Positions 43,534 through 52,945 are shown, counted from the first letter of the stretch. The stretch: DNA of 64,000 bases from Endozoicomonas sp. SCSIO W0465 (GCF_023716865.1 NZ_CP092417.1:3760001-3824000), one strand, 5' to 3'. Numbers and translations: made by a program. Notes: generated by a model not told the origin, from the letters alone.

Positions 43534-45464
43534 ATCGGGTAAGGGCCGGTCTTTCTCCAGCCCTCCCCACAGCACCCGGCATGCGGGTCCGCACCGGGCG
43601 GTTCAACGATGATGGTGAAACCTGATCCATAAGTCTTTCAATGAAACAAGCCCAATTTTCGCGAGGTAACTGTTATTCAGTGCCTGTTGTACCGCATAGG
43701 TTTTACTCAGACGGTAATACCCTTTGCTGCTGGCTGCGATCTTGGCGGCGTTAATTTTATCAACGCCTAACCTGACCAGATTCTTAAAACGGGTTTTCGG
43801 CTTGCGCCATTGCTTCAGAAAGCAGCAACGGATTCGCCGACGTATCCATTGATCCAGCAGGGGAATTGGTCGGTGATATTCCGATAACCGGAAATACCCC
43901 ATCCAACCCCGGATATATTGTGCCAATTTGCGTAACCGATGTTGCATTGAGACACCCCAGCGACGACTGGTCAACTTGAGTATCCGGTATTTGAATCGGT
44001 CCAGACACTTCTGGGCCCAGCGAACTTTCTTCCCTGTGAAGGTGAAACTCAGGAATTCGCTTTCTGTTGCTTTCACAACTTTACTTTTCCGGGAGTTAAT
44101 CTTCAGTTTCAATTTGCGTTCAATGAATTGGGTAATGCTGTGCATCACCCGATCCCCTGCACGCTGACTTTTGACGAGAATCACAAAATCATCACAGTAT
44201 CTTGCAAAGCAATGACCCCGATATTCAAGCTCCTTGTCGAGTTCGTCGAGGACCACATTAGACAGCAAGGGTGATAAAGGCCCACCCTGTGGCATGCCAA
44301 CCCTGGTCGGGTAGACATTGCCCTCAATCATGACACCGGAGCGCAGGTAGCTACCAATCAGTTTCAGAAGGCGTTTGTCGCGGACCTTACGGGAGACCCT
44401 CGACATCAAAACGTCGTGATTAACCGTATCAAAGAATTTACTCAGATCAACGTCAACAGCGTAATGAAGCCCCCGGTTGATCAACTGCTTAACCTGACGG
44501 ACTCCGTCGTGTGCTGACCGTCCCGGTCGGTAGCCGAAGCTGTTTGGAGAGAAACCCGGATCAAAGACAGGGGTCAGCACCTGCACAATGGCCTGCTGTA
44601 TGACCCTATCCATCACGGTAGGGATTCCCAGCAAACGCTCACCGCCGTCCGGCTTTTCTATAACATGTCGGCGCACGGGTGATGGCTGGTAGGTTCCGTC
44701 CAATAAGGCTTGACGCACTGAAGGCCAATGCTGTTTGGCAAAGTCTGGATAAGCTTCAATAGTGACTCCATCAATACCCGGAGCACCCTTGTTGCTTTTG
44801 ACCTGTTTCCATGCACTTGCCAGATTAGCCGGTTCAAGTACGCAATTTAGTAGATCATGGTTCAAAGCTGGTTAAAGATTCTGTCGCCAAGTACGGTGAG
44901 TCGCCGGACGGCTGCATCGCCTTGAGGGAATCAGTCTCCTCTTTGTCGTCGATGTTCGGCCCTTCGCTAACGACTTCCCATCCGTTAATGGCTTCTGTCG
45001 TACAGCTACTATGGCCTCTGCTGACTTCTGTCCAATCACCACGCGGAGTTACCTCTGCTGGCGCTATTGGTTGCCATCGGGTTTGCTCGAACAGGATGAT
45101 GAGACCTGTTCGCCGAGCCTGTTGTAACCAGTGGCTGAGAACTGGGAATTACCAATCGCATGTTGAACAGATCTCCCCGGATAAGGACATGAACTTTCAG
45201 TGCACAACCGCCGCATTTACCGTGTCTCACGAACCATAGGGCTTTGTGATCCTTGGCTCACTCGCCCAGAGACTCAGCCTTATATGCGATTTCTGTACGT
45301 CGGCTCGCACCTTTGCACTCAGACTGCCTCCGCACAGCCCCTCGCGGGACTGCACTTGCCTTAAGCTAGTGGTTGTCATCAGCAGGCGTCTTTACCGCCA
45401 GTCAGATGTAGGTTCTCCCACAGGGGACTTTCACCCCATCAGTTCATGCCCATGCCGGGCGTAC
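43534..45464 (-). mobile_element. Group II intron with encoded reverse transcriptase
   Basis: On the minus strand the intron appears to start at 45464 with gtacgcccggcatggg (a GTxCG-type 5' end), followed by about 600 bases of structured RNA domains, the RT gene, and a domain V-like hairpin (ccgcccggtgcggacccgc and its partner strand, about 43567-43605). A domain VI stem (gggctgg/ccggccc) then ends at about 43534 with ttacccgat. Total about 1.93 kb. The 5' exon is an IS66 transposase gene, but the sequence after the 3' end does not continue that transposase, so the 3' exon has been lost. Confidence 0.8.
43603..44865 (-). CDS. ltrA: Group II intron reverse transcriptase/maturase
   Basis: A 420-residue RT-maturase. 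RT motifs in order: NKGAPGIDGVTIEAYP, RLLGIPTVMDRVIQQAI, FGYRPGRSAHDGV, AVDVDLSKFFDTVNHDVL (first catalytic Asp), GMPQGGPLSPLLSNVVLDEL, and the active-site box RYCDDFVILVKS (YxDD as YCDD), then the thumb and the GIIM maturase domain (KIRDKR/WMGYFRLSEYHRPIPLLDQW). There is no HNH endonuclease domain after position 400. The frame is intact. It promotes splicing and retrohoming of the surrounding intron. Confidence 0.95.
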   Translation of the reverse strand: MNHDLLNCVLEPANLASAWKQVKSNKGAPGIDGVTIEAYPDFAKQHWPSVRQALLDGTYQPSPVRRHVIEKPDGGERLLGIPTVMDRVIQQAIVQVLTPVFDPGFSPNSFGYRPGRSAHDGVRQVKQLINRGLHYAVDVDLSKFFDTVNHDVLMSRVSRKVRDKRLLKLIGSYLRSGVMIEGNVYPTRVGMPQGGPLSPLLSNVVLDELDKELEYRGHCFARYCDDFVILVKSQRAGDRVMHSITQFIERKLKLKINSRKSKVVKATESEFLSFTFTGKKVRWAQKCLDRFKYRILKLTSRRWGVSMQHRLRKLAQYIRGWMGYFRLSEYHRPIPLLDQWIRRRIRCCFLKQWRKPKTRFKNLVRLGVDKINAAKIAASSKGYYRLSKTYAVQQALNNSYLAKIGLVSLKDLWIRFHHHR

Positions 45465-46310
45465 CAAGTAGTAGAGCGTCCATTGTTCATCCCGCATAAC
45501 GTGTAGCCAGTGCAAAGAGCCCTCGGCCCGCATACCCGTTTCATCGGCTCCGGCAACAGACGATTCCCGCAAGGCGTCACGAATAACCTCTTCAGTAGAA
45601 GCCAGATTTTCATAGGTTCTGGCCACAAAATTGGCGACAGTGCCTGCACTTACACTCATTTTATAGAGAGTATTAAAATACTCTGACACGCGCTTAAAAG
45701 GCAGGAAATGGTATTGGTTAAGATAGACGGCCATAGCCTGTGTGGCTGAGCCATATTGTGCGGCAGCGGTAACACCTTCCGGGAATTCAGCCTGATTCCG
45801 ACAACCACAAGTGCAGATTTTTACTTCAGCTCTATGGGCCGTTACTTCAAATTCACCCGGTCTCCCTGGTTCAAACACCTGTCGTTCAATATATTTGACC
45901 GGCTCACTATCAAGAAGAGACGCCTGACATTTATTGCATTCTTTAACCGGAAGGTACTCAATATAGTCAGGGATATCGACCTGTTTAAGACAAGTGCCCT
46001 GATGCCCTTTCTTTCCACCGGCTTTATTACCAGAAGACTGTCTCAGACTTTTAGGATTGGGTTTTTCATCCGATGGATCGGTACCTTTATCTGCGGAAAG
46101 GTCGTCAGAATGATCTGGAGAATTACTGTTTTTACAAGGTTTTTGATAACCATCAGACGATGGCGGCTTGCTGCTGTTTTGACTGTTCTTGCCAACCTTT
46201 TCTTCCAATTCTCGACATCGCTCTTCCAGACAGGCAACTCTCATCCGCAGCTCTGCATTCTCTTTCAAGAGAATCTCAGCCGACATAGTTGCGGGTAGTT
46301 CTGGAATCAT
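45465..46310 (-). pseudogene. IS66 transposase (TnpC), truncated by group II intron
   Basis: The N-terminal 282 codons are present: the leucine-zipper-like start (ENAELRMRVACLEERCRELE), the linker NSSKPPSSDG, the zinc-finger region (ECNKCQASLLDSEPVKYIERQ, CTCGCRN), and the beginning of the DDE domain (AGADETGMRAEGSLHWLHV, first catalytic Asp). The reading frame then enters intron sequence and stops. The catalytic second half is missing, so the protein is not functional even if the intron splices. Confidence 0.88.
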
Positions 46311-46399
46311 GCTGGCGAATATTGTGGAAAAATGGTGCTTAAGAGGATGGTATAAAAATCAGAAAATTCCAGATTTATGTGGGGGTGCTGAACAGTTAC
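45465..46399 (-). mobile_element. IS66-family remnant (5' part only)
   Basis: One IS66-type terminus is visible on the minus strand at 46399 (gtaactgttcagcacccc). From it the transposase gene runs to the group II intron insertion at 45465, and nothing of the second half or the opposite terminus follows the intron. There are no tnpA/tnpB genes between the terminus and the transposase, as in the ISBst12-like branch of IS66. The terminus abuts the surviving part of a trmN6-like gene. Confidence 0.75.
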
Positions 46400-47028
46400 C
46401 ATCCAGATTACGACATAGCCAGTCCATTCTGGATATTGGCGCGGGCACCGGACTGCTCAGCCTGATGGCAGCTCAGAACGGTAACGGGCACATCACGGCT
46501 GTGGAGCTGGATGAAGAAGCGTCACAACAAGCACACAGCAACTTTGCCGCCAGTCCCTGGGCAAGCCAGTTGCAGCTGGTCAATGGCGCTATCCAGACAT
46601 TCTCTGCAACCTGCCAGCAACGCTTTGACAGCGTCATTTCAAACCCCCCTTTTTTTCAGCAATCCTGCAAGGGAAATGATCAGCGACGAAACATGGCCCG
46701 GCATACTGACAGCCTGAGTTTTACCGATCTTGCCAGGGTGATTTCCAGACATTTGGCCATCACTGGTGAAGCCTGGATTCTATTGCCTGTGGAATCTGCA
46801 CCGCGCTTTTTGCAAGCGGCAGCCCGGGAAGAACTGGTGTTGATAAGACAGATTGGGCTGCGTTCGTCGAGGCAACATCCGAACCACCGCTATATCCTGG
46901 TATTAAAACACCAGAACCCGGATGAACCACAGGAAACTCAAGAGGAGACTGTCACCATCTATGACCAGGCTCCGCATTACACCGACAAAACCAGACAGTT
47001 GATGTCACCGTATTATCTGGCATTGTAG
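46400..47028 (+). pseudogene. trmN6: tRNA1(Val) m6A37 methyltransferase, 5' truncated by IS66
   Basis: A TrmN6/YfiC-type class I methyltransferase that would modify A37 of tRNA-Val. Present are motif I (SILDIGAGTGLLSLMAAQ), the acidic motif II (ITAVELDEEASQQAHSNF), the N6-adenine catalytic motif as NPPFF (SVISNPPFFQQS), and the C-terminal HPNHRYILVL. The usual first ~35 residues, including the F..FK and KVGTDG segment, are missing. The homologous sequence starts right at the IS66 terminus (46399/46400). A longer plus-strand frame from 46189 only reads into the IS. A protein could still be made from an IS-internal start, but it would lack a conserved N-terminal segment. Confidence 0.8.
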
Positions 47029-47495
47029 ACCTTATGGTCAGTAATAATGTTCAGACAGCTGTTATCAAAACAGCTATACAGACGATCAGCTGCATGCAAT
47101 GGGTTATTGTCACGGAACGGCGTAACTGGCTCCACCACCTTGGCCGTTGATTGAACAACCCGTTCCTGCTCTGGCAGCTGCCAGCTTGCCAAATCGACCG
47201 ACAGGCTCTGTGATGTGTCAATCAGCCAACGGTCTCGGTGAGGTTGGGTCCTGTTCTCTGGCAAGGATGCCCCAGTCAATAATTCGCGCCCCTGATCCTT
47301 TTGCGAGCCGGTGACTTCAATAGTGGATGAACTGAGATGATGGGAAAAATAAGGCGTGGCCAAACGGGTTCTCGGCCGGTTGTCAAACTCCAGAACCCAC
47401 AGCAGAGTGACCAGAAATCCCCCGACAAACAACCATACTGGCTTAATATTATTATTCATAACATTGTCGTCCGGATAAAACATACGCCGGATCAA
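47013..47495 (-). CDS. Unknown membrane-anchored protein
   Basis: A 160-residue protein (124 or more if started at a later Met, MNNNIKPVWLF). A single hydrophobic helix (PVWLFVGGFLVTLLWVLEF) near the N-terminus suggests an inner-membrane anchor with a periplasmic tail of about 120 residues containing two Cys (LYSCFDNSCLNII). Its 3' end overlaps the 3' end of the trmN6 remnant by 16 bp on the opposite strand. No family recognised. Confidence 0.55.
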   Translation of the reverse strand: MIRRMFYPDDNVMNNNIKPVWLFVGGFLVTLLWVLEFDNRPRTRLATPYFSHHLSSSTIEVTGSQKDQGRELLTGASLPENRTQPHRDRWLIDTSQSLSVDLASWQLPEQERVVQSTAKVVEPVTPFRDNNPLHAADRLYSCFDNSCLNIITDHKVYNAR

Positions 47496-47637
47496 TCATA
47501 ATACTGATCATTGCAGAATTCACTACTTTCGGTGCTGTGATGTGGCTTTGAAGATGAAGACGATGGAGGGTTTATTCATTGCACGCATCCCTGCGAGGCC
47601 GATAGTGCGGGGATTCTCAGCCTGGCATATGGCCATA

Positions 47638-47661
47638 AAAAACCTGCCGAAGCAGGTTTTT
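47638..47661. terminator. Bidirectional terminator downstream of the kinase gene
   Basis: A 10-bp perfect stem aaaaacctgc/gcaggttttt with a cgaa loop. It lies 20 bp after the kinase stop codon on the minus strand, and A/T tracts on both sides would let it work in both directions. Confidence 0.85.
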
Positions 47662-47680
47662 GTGAGTGTGCACAGAGTTT

Positions 47681-48949
47681 TCAGTGCATTGGACGAGGGG
47701 GTAGGGGACGCCTTAATGGTGGCAGTTTTTTCTTCTTCGGTTTTCTTCTGCCCTGTGATGGATTGTCGTTTAACAGTGGATGATTTTTGAGTTCTGCGGG
47801 TGTGATGCGCAGGTCTGGGTCAGGCTCAAGCATTCTGGTGAGCAGTTCGGTGACTTGCCCGACATAGTTTGGCGATTCACCTTTTAGGGCTTCGCCAACC
47901 TGGCGAGCAATATATTGGGGTGCCTCAAACCCGTCTTTGTAATTCTTCCAGCTAGCGAACCGGTCACCAAAGTCCATGCCCTGTCGCTCATAAAATTCGG
48001 GAAATTTTATGGGAGCACCAGTGATCAATTGGAAGAGGGTCTGGCCGGTGGCAAACATATCGCCGGTCCTACTATGGGTGATGCGATTGAGGTAGTGCGT
48101 TGTGTCTGGCTCCATGTAGGTTAAGGTGCCTATGCCCATCGGGTTGCACGAGGTTTTGGTTTGGCCATCATAAGCCATGCCGAAGTCGATAAGACTGATC
48201 TTGCCGGTCGGATCGATAACAATATTATCGGGCTTGATATCCCTGTGTAGCACCTGCTCTTTGCGAAGATAATCCAATGCACTTGCCATCTGCTTGGCAA
48301 CGGAGACAAACAGAGGGCGCGAGATTGAGGCTCGATTTTCTTTTGTTGGCACCAGCTTGCTCAAAGAGTGTCCGCCATTTTTCAGAAAATGTATCCCTTC
48401 CCCACTGCTCTCCCCCTTCTCGCCGGGCGACGCTTTTATGATGTTGGGATGATCGAGACGACTGAGTAGCGCCATTTCGGCTTTGGACTCTTTGCTGTTA
48501 CCATTATATAGAGTCTTTTTGACTTCGAGCGGTGCGGCCAGCCCTTTAAATACCAAGTCTGCCCAACCTTCTCCGCCCTTACCCAATTCGCCAAAATGCT
48601 GTATTTGCGGCTCTTCAGGATCGGCAAAAAAATTCTCCTGGGCCTTGGCGCGTAGCCAATTGGCCTGAATGAACTTACCCTCTTTTTCACATTCCTGCGC
48701 TTTGTTGAGCGCCATGACATCGCCCAGTCTCTTATTGGTGAGGGTCAGATGCTCGATCGAACGTTTGTTTATTTTGGTACCGTTTTTCACGTTCTTGAGT
48801 AATTCTGCCGCGCAACTTTTCACCGCCTGTTTGCCCATGCCGGTGATAAAGCGCCCCCACACCTTAGCCCATGCTTTCGGAGATTTTTTCTCTTTTGTTT
48901 CCAGCAGTTCAGTCTTCGGGGGTGGGGCAGATGAGGAGATTTTCGGCAT
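47681..48949 (-). CDS. Eukaryotic-like serine/threonine protein kinase
   Basis: From ATG 48949 (MPKISSSAPPPKTELLE; aagga 8 bases upstream) the protein has 422 residues. A longer frame opens at a GTG at 49096 without a ribosome-binding site. Numbering is from that longer frame: glycine loop LGKGGEGWADLV (171-182), catalytic Lys in LEVKKTL (193/194), the alpha-C region with DHPNIIKA, catalytic loop HRDIKPDNIVI (284-294), DFG (304-306), activation segment ending GTLTYMEPD in place of the usual APE, and the helical C-lobe (LEPDPDLRITPAELKNHPLL). All catalytic residues are present. The first 130 residues are basic and the tail is Lys/Pro-rich (RRKPKKKKLPPLRRPLPP). It has no membrane segment or PASTA domain, so it differs from bacterial cell-wall kinases. 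Host-directed activity is an inference. Confidence 0.9.
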   Translation of the reverse strand: MPKISSSAPPPKTELLETKEKKSPKAWAKVWGRFITGMGKQAVKSCAAELLKNVKNGTKINKRSIEHLTLTNKRLGDVMALNKAQECEKEGKFIQANWLRAKAQENFFADPEEPQIQHFGELGKGGEGWADLVFKGLAAPLEVKKTLYNGNSKESKAEMALLSRLDHPNIIKASPGEKGESSGEGIHFLKNGGHSLSKLVPTKENRASISRPLFVSVAKQMASALDYLRKEQVLHRDIKPDNIVIDPTGKISLIDFGMAYDGQTKTSCNPMGIGTLTYMEPDTTHYLNRITHSRTGDMFATGQTLFQLITGAPIKFPEFYERQGMDFGDRFASWKNYKDGFEAPQYIARQVGEALKGESPNYVGQVTELLTRMLEPDPDLRITPAELKNHPLLNDNPSQGRRKPKKKKLPPLRRPLPPRPMH

Positions 48950-49180
48950 TGTTCGCATCCTTGCGTGGCTGACAGAGAGAGTATTTTTTCGTTTCAGCCT
49001 AGCATATTGATAGGGATGCTTATCCTGTTTGTAAGCGCACATAGCCAGCTCAATGGCAAACAGAAGCTCACGCTGCTCCAGATGGAGTTCTGGCACAAAT
49101 CAGGAACCAAATGAATAAAATCAGATTGTTACGTTAAGCCTTTCATTGGCTAACCGGGAAACATCAAAATTCAGTAGGGG

Positions 49181-50275
49181 TTATAGCCGTTTTCTAAACG
49201 CCCGATATACCGAAAAGCCGTCCCTGGACAGTAATGTCTCACAATGGCCAAACGCCTTCTTAATGATAGGCGGGTATCTTAGGAAGCTATTGGCAACAAT
49301 CCGAAGCTCCCCGCCCGGGCGAAGCATCTGACATGACCGGGCAAGAAACTGCTCTGTCACCTCATAGTGGGTTTTCACCCCCTGGTGAAATGGTGGATTG
49401 GAGATTATCAGGTCAAACGGTCCTGTCACTTCTGAGAGACCATCACTGGGAAGCACCGTAAACGACTCACTCCCTGTAGCGTTCATGGTTTTGTCGCTGC
49501 TGGCCAGTGCCAGGGCATCACAATCCACCAGGGTAAAATCATGCTCTCCGGGCAGGGTATTGATATAAGCGGAGATCACGCCAGCGCCACAGCCAAAATC
49601 CAGCACCTTACCTGAAGGCACTGCATTCAGCGTTTCCAGCAGAACCTGAGTACCCTTATCGAGACGTCCGTGACTGAATACTCCAGGCAAAGAGGTAATA
49701 TCCATATTGGCCGAGCCAGCAGTGATAGAAAATGTCTCAAACCATGGTTCAAGGGTAAAACTTTCCGGCTTTTTCAACGGTTCTGAAGCTTCCAGAAGTA
49801 CACAGTGGCGGGCATTATCGACACTCTTAACATAGCCAAAACTGTTCTTCAGCCGCTGTTTCCATGACTTGATCCCTTCATCATTCTCACCCACCAGCCA
49901 AATGGGGGCATTGTCTGGCAAAAAACTCAGAGTCATCTCCAGCCAGAAATCCATCAATGGTTTACTTTTCTGAAGAAAGAGCAAAACCCCATCAACCGGA
50001 CGGGTAAAGTCTGCCGACAGGATTGGAGCAAAACTCAGGGCCAATCGCCCCCCCGGATTGGCCTGAAGCGGCTTTAGATGACGATAAGCACTGTAATCCC
50101 GGGTCAGTGCTGTGATATAGCCAACCCTGTCACTCAACAAATGCGATACCAGTTCATCTGCCGACAACCCAACCACCACAAGATGCTCAAGTTCAAAATA
50201 TTCCTGATTACGAACAATCAACTGCCCCTGATTGGATAACTGTGGAGATAAAGGAAGGGATGTCATAAGTATCAA
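49181..50275 (-). CDS. rsmC: 16S rRNA m2G1207 methyltransferase RsmC
   Basis: Cytosolic SAM-dependent enzyme that methylates G1207 of 16S rRNA on the small subunit. The 364 residues consist of a degenerate N-terminal methyltransferase-like domain (SNQGQLIVRNQEYFELEH to about residue 180) and an active C-terminal domain with motif I (GKVLDFGCGAGVISAYI), motif II (DFTLVDCDALALASS), and the NPPF motif (LIISNPPFHQGVKT). The duplicated architecture and length are those of RsmC. Start at 50275, or at the Met four codons later (MTSLPLSPQ). Single gene, divergent from yciA. Confidence 0.94.
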   Translation of the reverse strand: MILMTSLPLSPQLSNQGQLIVRNQEYFELEHLVVVGLSADELVSHLLSDRVGYITALTRDYSAYRHLKPLQANPGGRLALSFAPILSADFTRPVDGVLLFLQKSKPLMDFWLEMTLSFLPDNAPIWLVGENDEGIKSWKQRLKNSFGYVKSVDNARHCVLLEASEPLKKPESFTLEPWFETFSITAGSANMDITSLPGVFSHGRLDKGTQVLLETLNAVPSGKVLDFGCGAGVISAYINTLPGEHDFTLVDCDALALASSDKTMNATGSESFTVLPSDGLSEVTGPFDLIISNPPFHQGVKTHYEVTEQFLARSCQMLRPGGELRIVANSFLRYPPIIKKAFGHCETLLSRDGFSVYRAFRKRL

Positions 50276-50448
50276 CGCTGGTTACACGGTTCTCGAAACC
50301 GAAACTTATACAGGAATAGTCCACTGTTTTCCATGCCACTGTTTTCCATCCCCATTTTCCATTAAAAGCTTCATGGAAATACGGATTTACAAGGTGGTTC
50401 CACCGGCATAGCATTCCCCGCCAGTTACCATCCGTATGGAGTTTTCTG

Positions 50449-50832
50449 ATGAGTGAGCCACAGGGTAACCTGGTTCTGCGCACACTGGCCATGCCTGCCG
50501 ATACCAACCCGAATGGCGATATTTTCGGGGGCTGGATCATGTCCCAGATGGACATTGCCGGTGGCCTGGCTGCCAAAAACCGCTGCAACAGCCGGGTTTC
50601 TACCGTTGCCGTAGAGTCCATGAGCTTTATCCATCCGGTCAAAGTTGGCGACGTGGTTTGCTGTTATGCAGATATCACTCACGTCGGCAACACCTCCATG
50701 CGCATTAAACTCGAGGTGTGGATACTGTCCCACCCATTCAAATCAGAAGAACGTCATAAGGTTACGGAAGGCTTCTTCACCTACGTTGCTATAGACGACA
50801 ACGGAAAGCCTATCCCTGTAGACAGAATCTGA
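50449..50832 (+). CDS. yciA: Acyl-CoA thioesterase YciA
   Basis: Hot-dog-fold thioesterase that hydrolyses short- to medium-chain acyl-CoAs. The 127 residues match YciA closely: LRTLAMPADTNPNGDIFGGW (with the catalytic Asn/Asp region), MDIAGGLAAKNRCNSRVSTV, AVESMSFIHPVKVGDVVCCY, and the C-terminal EGFFTYVAIDDNGKPIPV. A gagttttctg region precedes the ATG at 50449. It lies 16 bp upstream of udk on the same strand, so the two are probably cotranscribed. Confidence 0.93.
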   Translation: MSEPQGNLVLRTLAMPADTNPNGDIFGGWIMSQMDIAGGLAAKNRCNSRVSTVAVESMSFIHPVKVGDVVCCYADITHVGNTSMRIKLEVWILSHPFKSEERHKVTEGFFTYVAIDDNGKPIPVDRI

Positions 50833-50848
50833 CAACTGGACTCATCCC

Positions 50849-51469
50849 ATGAAACAAAAAACCATTCTCGTCGGAATTGCCGGCGCCTCCGCATCCGGCA
50901 AAAGTCTGCTGGCAGAAACACTGGTTGAAGAGCTCCAGTCAGAGCACCTGTGTGTTATTTCAGAGGATTCCTACTACAAAGACCAAACTCACCTGAGCAT
51001 GGATGAGCGGGTTCGTACCAACTATGATCACCCGGATTCCATGGATCATGATCTGATGCTGGAACAGATGATCATGCTGAAAAACGGTCAGGAAATCGAC
51101 GTCCCGCTCTACGACTATACTCAGCACAATCGCCAGAGGGATACCCGCAAGATTAACCCTGCACGCGTGGTGATCTATGAAGGAATACTGCTCTTCACCA
51201 ACCCGAAAATACGGGAAACCTTTGACCTGCGCTTCTTCATGGATACACCGCTGGATATCTGCCTGATCCGTCGTATGAAAAGGGATATTCTCAGTCGTGG
51301 CCGCGATGTTGATTCCGTTATCCGGCAATATCTGGAAACGGTTCGCCCAATGTATATGCAGTTTATTGAACCTGCACGCCAGCACGCTGACCTGATCATT
51401 CCCCATGGCGGAAAGAACAGAATTGCCATCGATCTGATCAAAACCCAGATCCGCAATCTGATTGATTGA
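50849..51469 (+). CDS. udk: Uridine kinase
   Basis: Pyrimidine salvage enzyme that phosphorylates uridine and cytidine with GTP or ATP. The 206 residues carry the P-loop GIAGASASGKSLLAETL, the acceptor region SEDSYYKDQTHLSMDERV, NYDHPDSMDHDLM (catalytic Asp, substrate contacts), YDYTQHNRQRDT, and the LID region RRMKRDILSRGRDVDSV. Length is close to E. coli Udk (213). Follows yciA closely. Confidence 0.96.
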   Translation: MKQKTILVGIAGASASGKSLLAETLVEELQSEHLCVISEDSYYKDQTHLSMDERVRTNYDHPDSMDHDLMLEQMIMLKNGQEIDVPLYDYTQHNRQRDTRKINPARVVIYEGILLFTNPKIRETFDLRFFMDTPLDICLIRRMKRDILSRGRDVDSVIRQYLETVRPMYMQFIEPARQHADLIIPHGGKNRIAIDLIKTQIRNLID

Positions 51470-51813
51470 CCCTCCTGGCCTGTCCATCCTTGCAGCAATA
51501 CACGGCAATTGACAGGCACTCTTCACCCTTTCAACGATCGCCTTTTCCTTTCCCTCTTTTATTCCAAAGCACGCCCGGGTATACTTCAGCCGTATAAGCG
51601 TCAAATACGCCCATTTTTTTCGTCCTTAAAAAAGATGTTGGGTCCGGCGCAATCTTCGTGTATTCGAAGATGGGTCTACCCAGATCATCCAGGCTGTCCG
51701 GCCGCTTGTACATCAAACTTCCACAAACCAACGTAGTTGCACGTGTTTTCTGCAGCACTGATCCCGGGATCACTATGCCCTGAGCACGGCAAGATGGCTA
51801 TTAAAAAGTTACT
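51470..51813. other. Gene-free leader region upstream of guaC
   Basis: About 340 bp between udk and guaC. Short frames on both strands have no recognisable features. It should hold the guaC promoter; I cannot identify a purine-responsive RNA element here. Confidence 0.4.
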
Positions 51814-52851
51814 ATGCGTGTAGAAGCTGATATCAAGCTGGGTTTCAAAGACGTTTTGTTCCGCCCAAAGCGTTCCACCCTGAAAAGCCGTTCACAGGTA
51901 AGCCTGGAGCGCACTTTCCGATTTGTTCACACCGACCAGGAATGGACCGGTGTGCCCGTCATTGCTGCCAATATGGATACCGTTGGCACCTTCGCCATGG
52001 CTCTCGCTCTGGCTGAACACAAAATGCTGACAGCCGTTCACAAGCATTATACCGTAGAAGAGTGGAAAGCCTTCCTCGACAATGCCCCTGAAGGTATTGA
52101 AAACCACATCATGGTCAGCAGTGGCACTTCCGACAACGATTTCGGGAAGATGTCTGAAATCCTCTCCCTGAACGACAAACTCCGCTTTATCTGTATCGAT
52201 GTCGCTAACGGTTACTCAGAGCATTTTGTTGAGTACGTTTCCCGTGTTCGTCAGCGTCACCCCAACAAGGTGATTATCGCCGGAAACGTGGTTACCGGAG
52301 AGATGGTTGAAGAGCTGATCCTGAAAGGTGCCGACATCGTTAAAGTGGGTATCGGCCCGGGCTCCGTCTGCACAACCCGGGTTAAAACCGGCGTTGGCTA
52401 TCCACAGCTGTCCGCTGTTATTGAGTGCGCCGATGCGGCTCACGGCGTTGGCGGCCAGGTAATCTCTGACGGCGGCTGCACCTGTGCCGGCGACGTTTCC
52501 AAGGCATTCGGCGGTGGTGCCGATTTCGTCATGATTGGCGGCATGTTTGCCGGTCACGATGAGTCCGGCGGCGAAATGGTAGAAGAAGAAGGCAAACAGT
52601 TCCGCCTGTTTTACGGCATGAGCTCTACGACGGCCATGGATCAGCACGCCGGCGGTGTCGCCAACTACCGTGCCTCTGAGGGCAAGACCGTAAAAGTACC
52701 TTACCGCGGCCCAATCGTTGAAACCGTTCAGGACATCCTGGGCGGCGTACGTTCAACCTGCACCTACGTAGGCGCTGCGCAACTGAAAGAACTGTCCAAA
52801 CGAACCACCTTTATCCGGGTTCAGGAACAGGAAAACCGTATTTTTAACTAA
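51814..52851 (+). CDS. guaC: GMP reductase GuaC
   Basis: NADPH-dependent conversion of GMP to IMP in purine salvage. The 345-residue TIM-barrel protein starts MRVEADIKLGFKDVLFRPKRS and has AANMDTVGTFAMALALAEH, GADIVKVGIGPGSVCTTRVKTGVGYPQLSAV with the catalytic Cys (GSVCTTR), and SDGGCTCAGDVSKAFGGGADFVMIGGMFAGHDESGG. There is no CBS module, which separates GuaC from IMP dehydrogenase. Length matches E. coli GuaC (347). Monocistronic, convergent with pflA. Confidence 0.96.
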   Translation: MRVEADIKLGFKDVLFRPKRSTLKSRSQVSLERTFRFVHTDQEWTGVPVIAANMDTVGTFAMALALAEHKMLTAVHKHYTVEEWKAFLDNAPEGIENHIMVSSGTSDNDFGKMSEILSLNDKLRFICIDVANGYSEHFVEYVSRVRQRHPNKVIIAGNVVTGEMVEELILKGADIVKVGIGPGSVCTTRVKTGVGYPQLSAVIECADAAHGVGGQVISDGGCTCAGDVSKAFGGGADFVMIGGMFAGHDESGGEMVEEEGKQFRLFYGMSSTTAMDQHAGGVANYRASEGKTVKVPYRGPIVETVQDILGGVRSTCTYVGAAQLKELSKRTTFIRVQEQENRIFN

Positions 52852-52901
52852 GACGCGCCCGGCCACAGCAAAGAGGCCGATGAATGTGCCTGCATCATCG
52901 A

Positions 52902-52938
52902 ACTCTTTGTCGACCTCTTTTGTCGACCTCTTTGTCGT
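52902..52938. repeat. Intergenic tandem repeat between guaC and pflA
   Basis: Three tandem, slightly varied copies of a 12-13-bp unit (actctttgtcgac, ctcttttgtcgac, ctctttgtcg) in the short gap between the converging guaC and pflA genes. Confidence 0.7.
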
Positions 52939-52945
52939 CAAGAAA

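Noticed and set aside
44922..45239. 105-codon plus-strand frame antisense to the group II intron 5' region
   Set aside because: The DNA is explained by structured intron RNA on the minus strand; the frame has no support.
45756..46298. 180-codon plus-strand frame antisense to the IS66 transposase
   Set aside because: It is a mirror of the transposase codons, rich in Phe/Arg, with no start signal.
51470..51813. Possible purine-sensing RNA ahead of guaC
   Set aside because: The leader is long enough, but I could not recognise the conserved core or three-way junction of a purine riboswitch.
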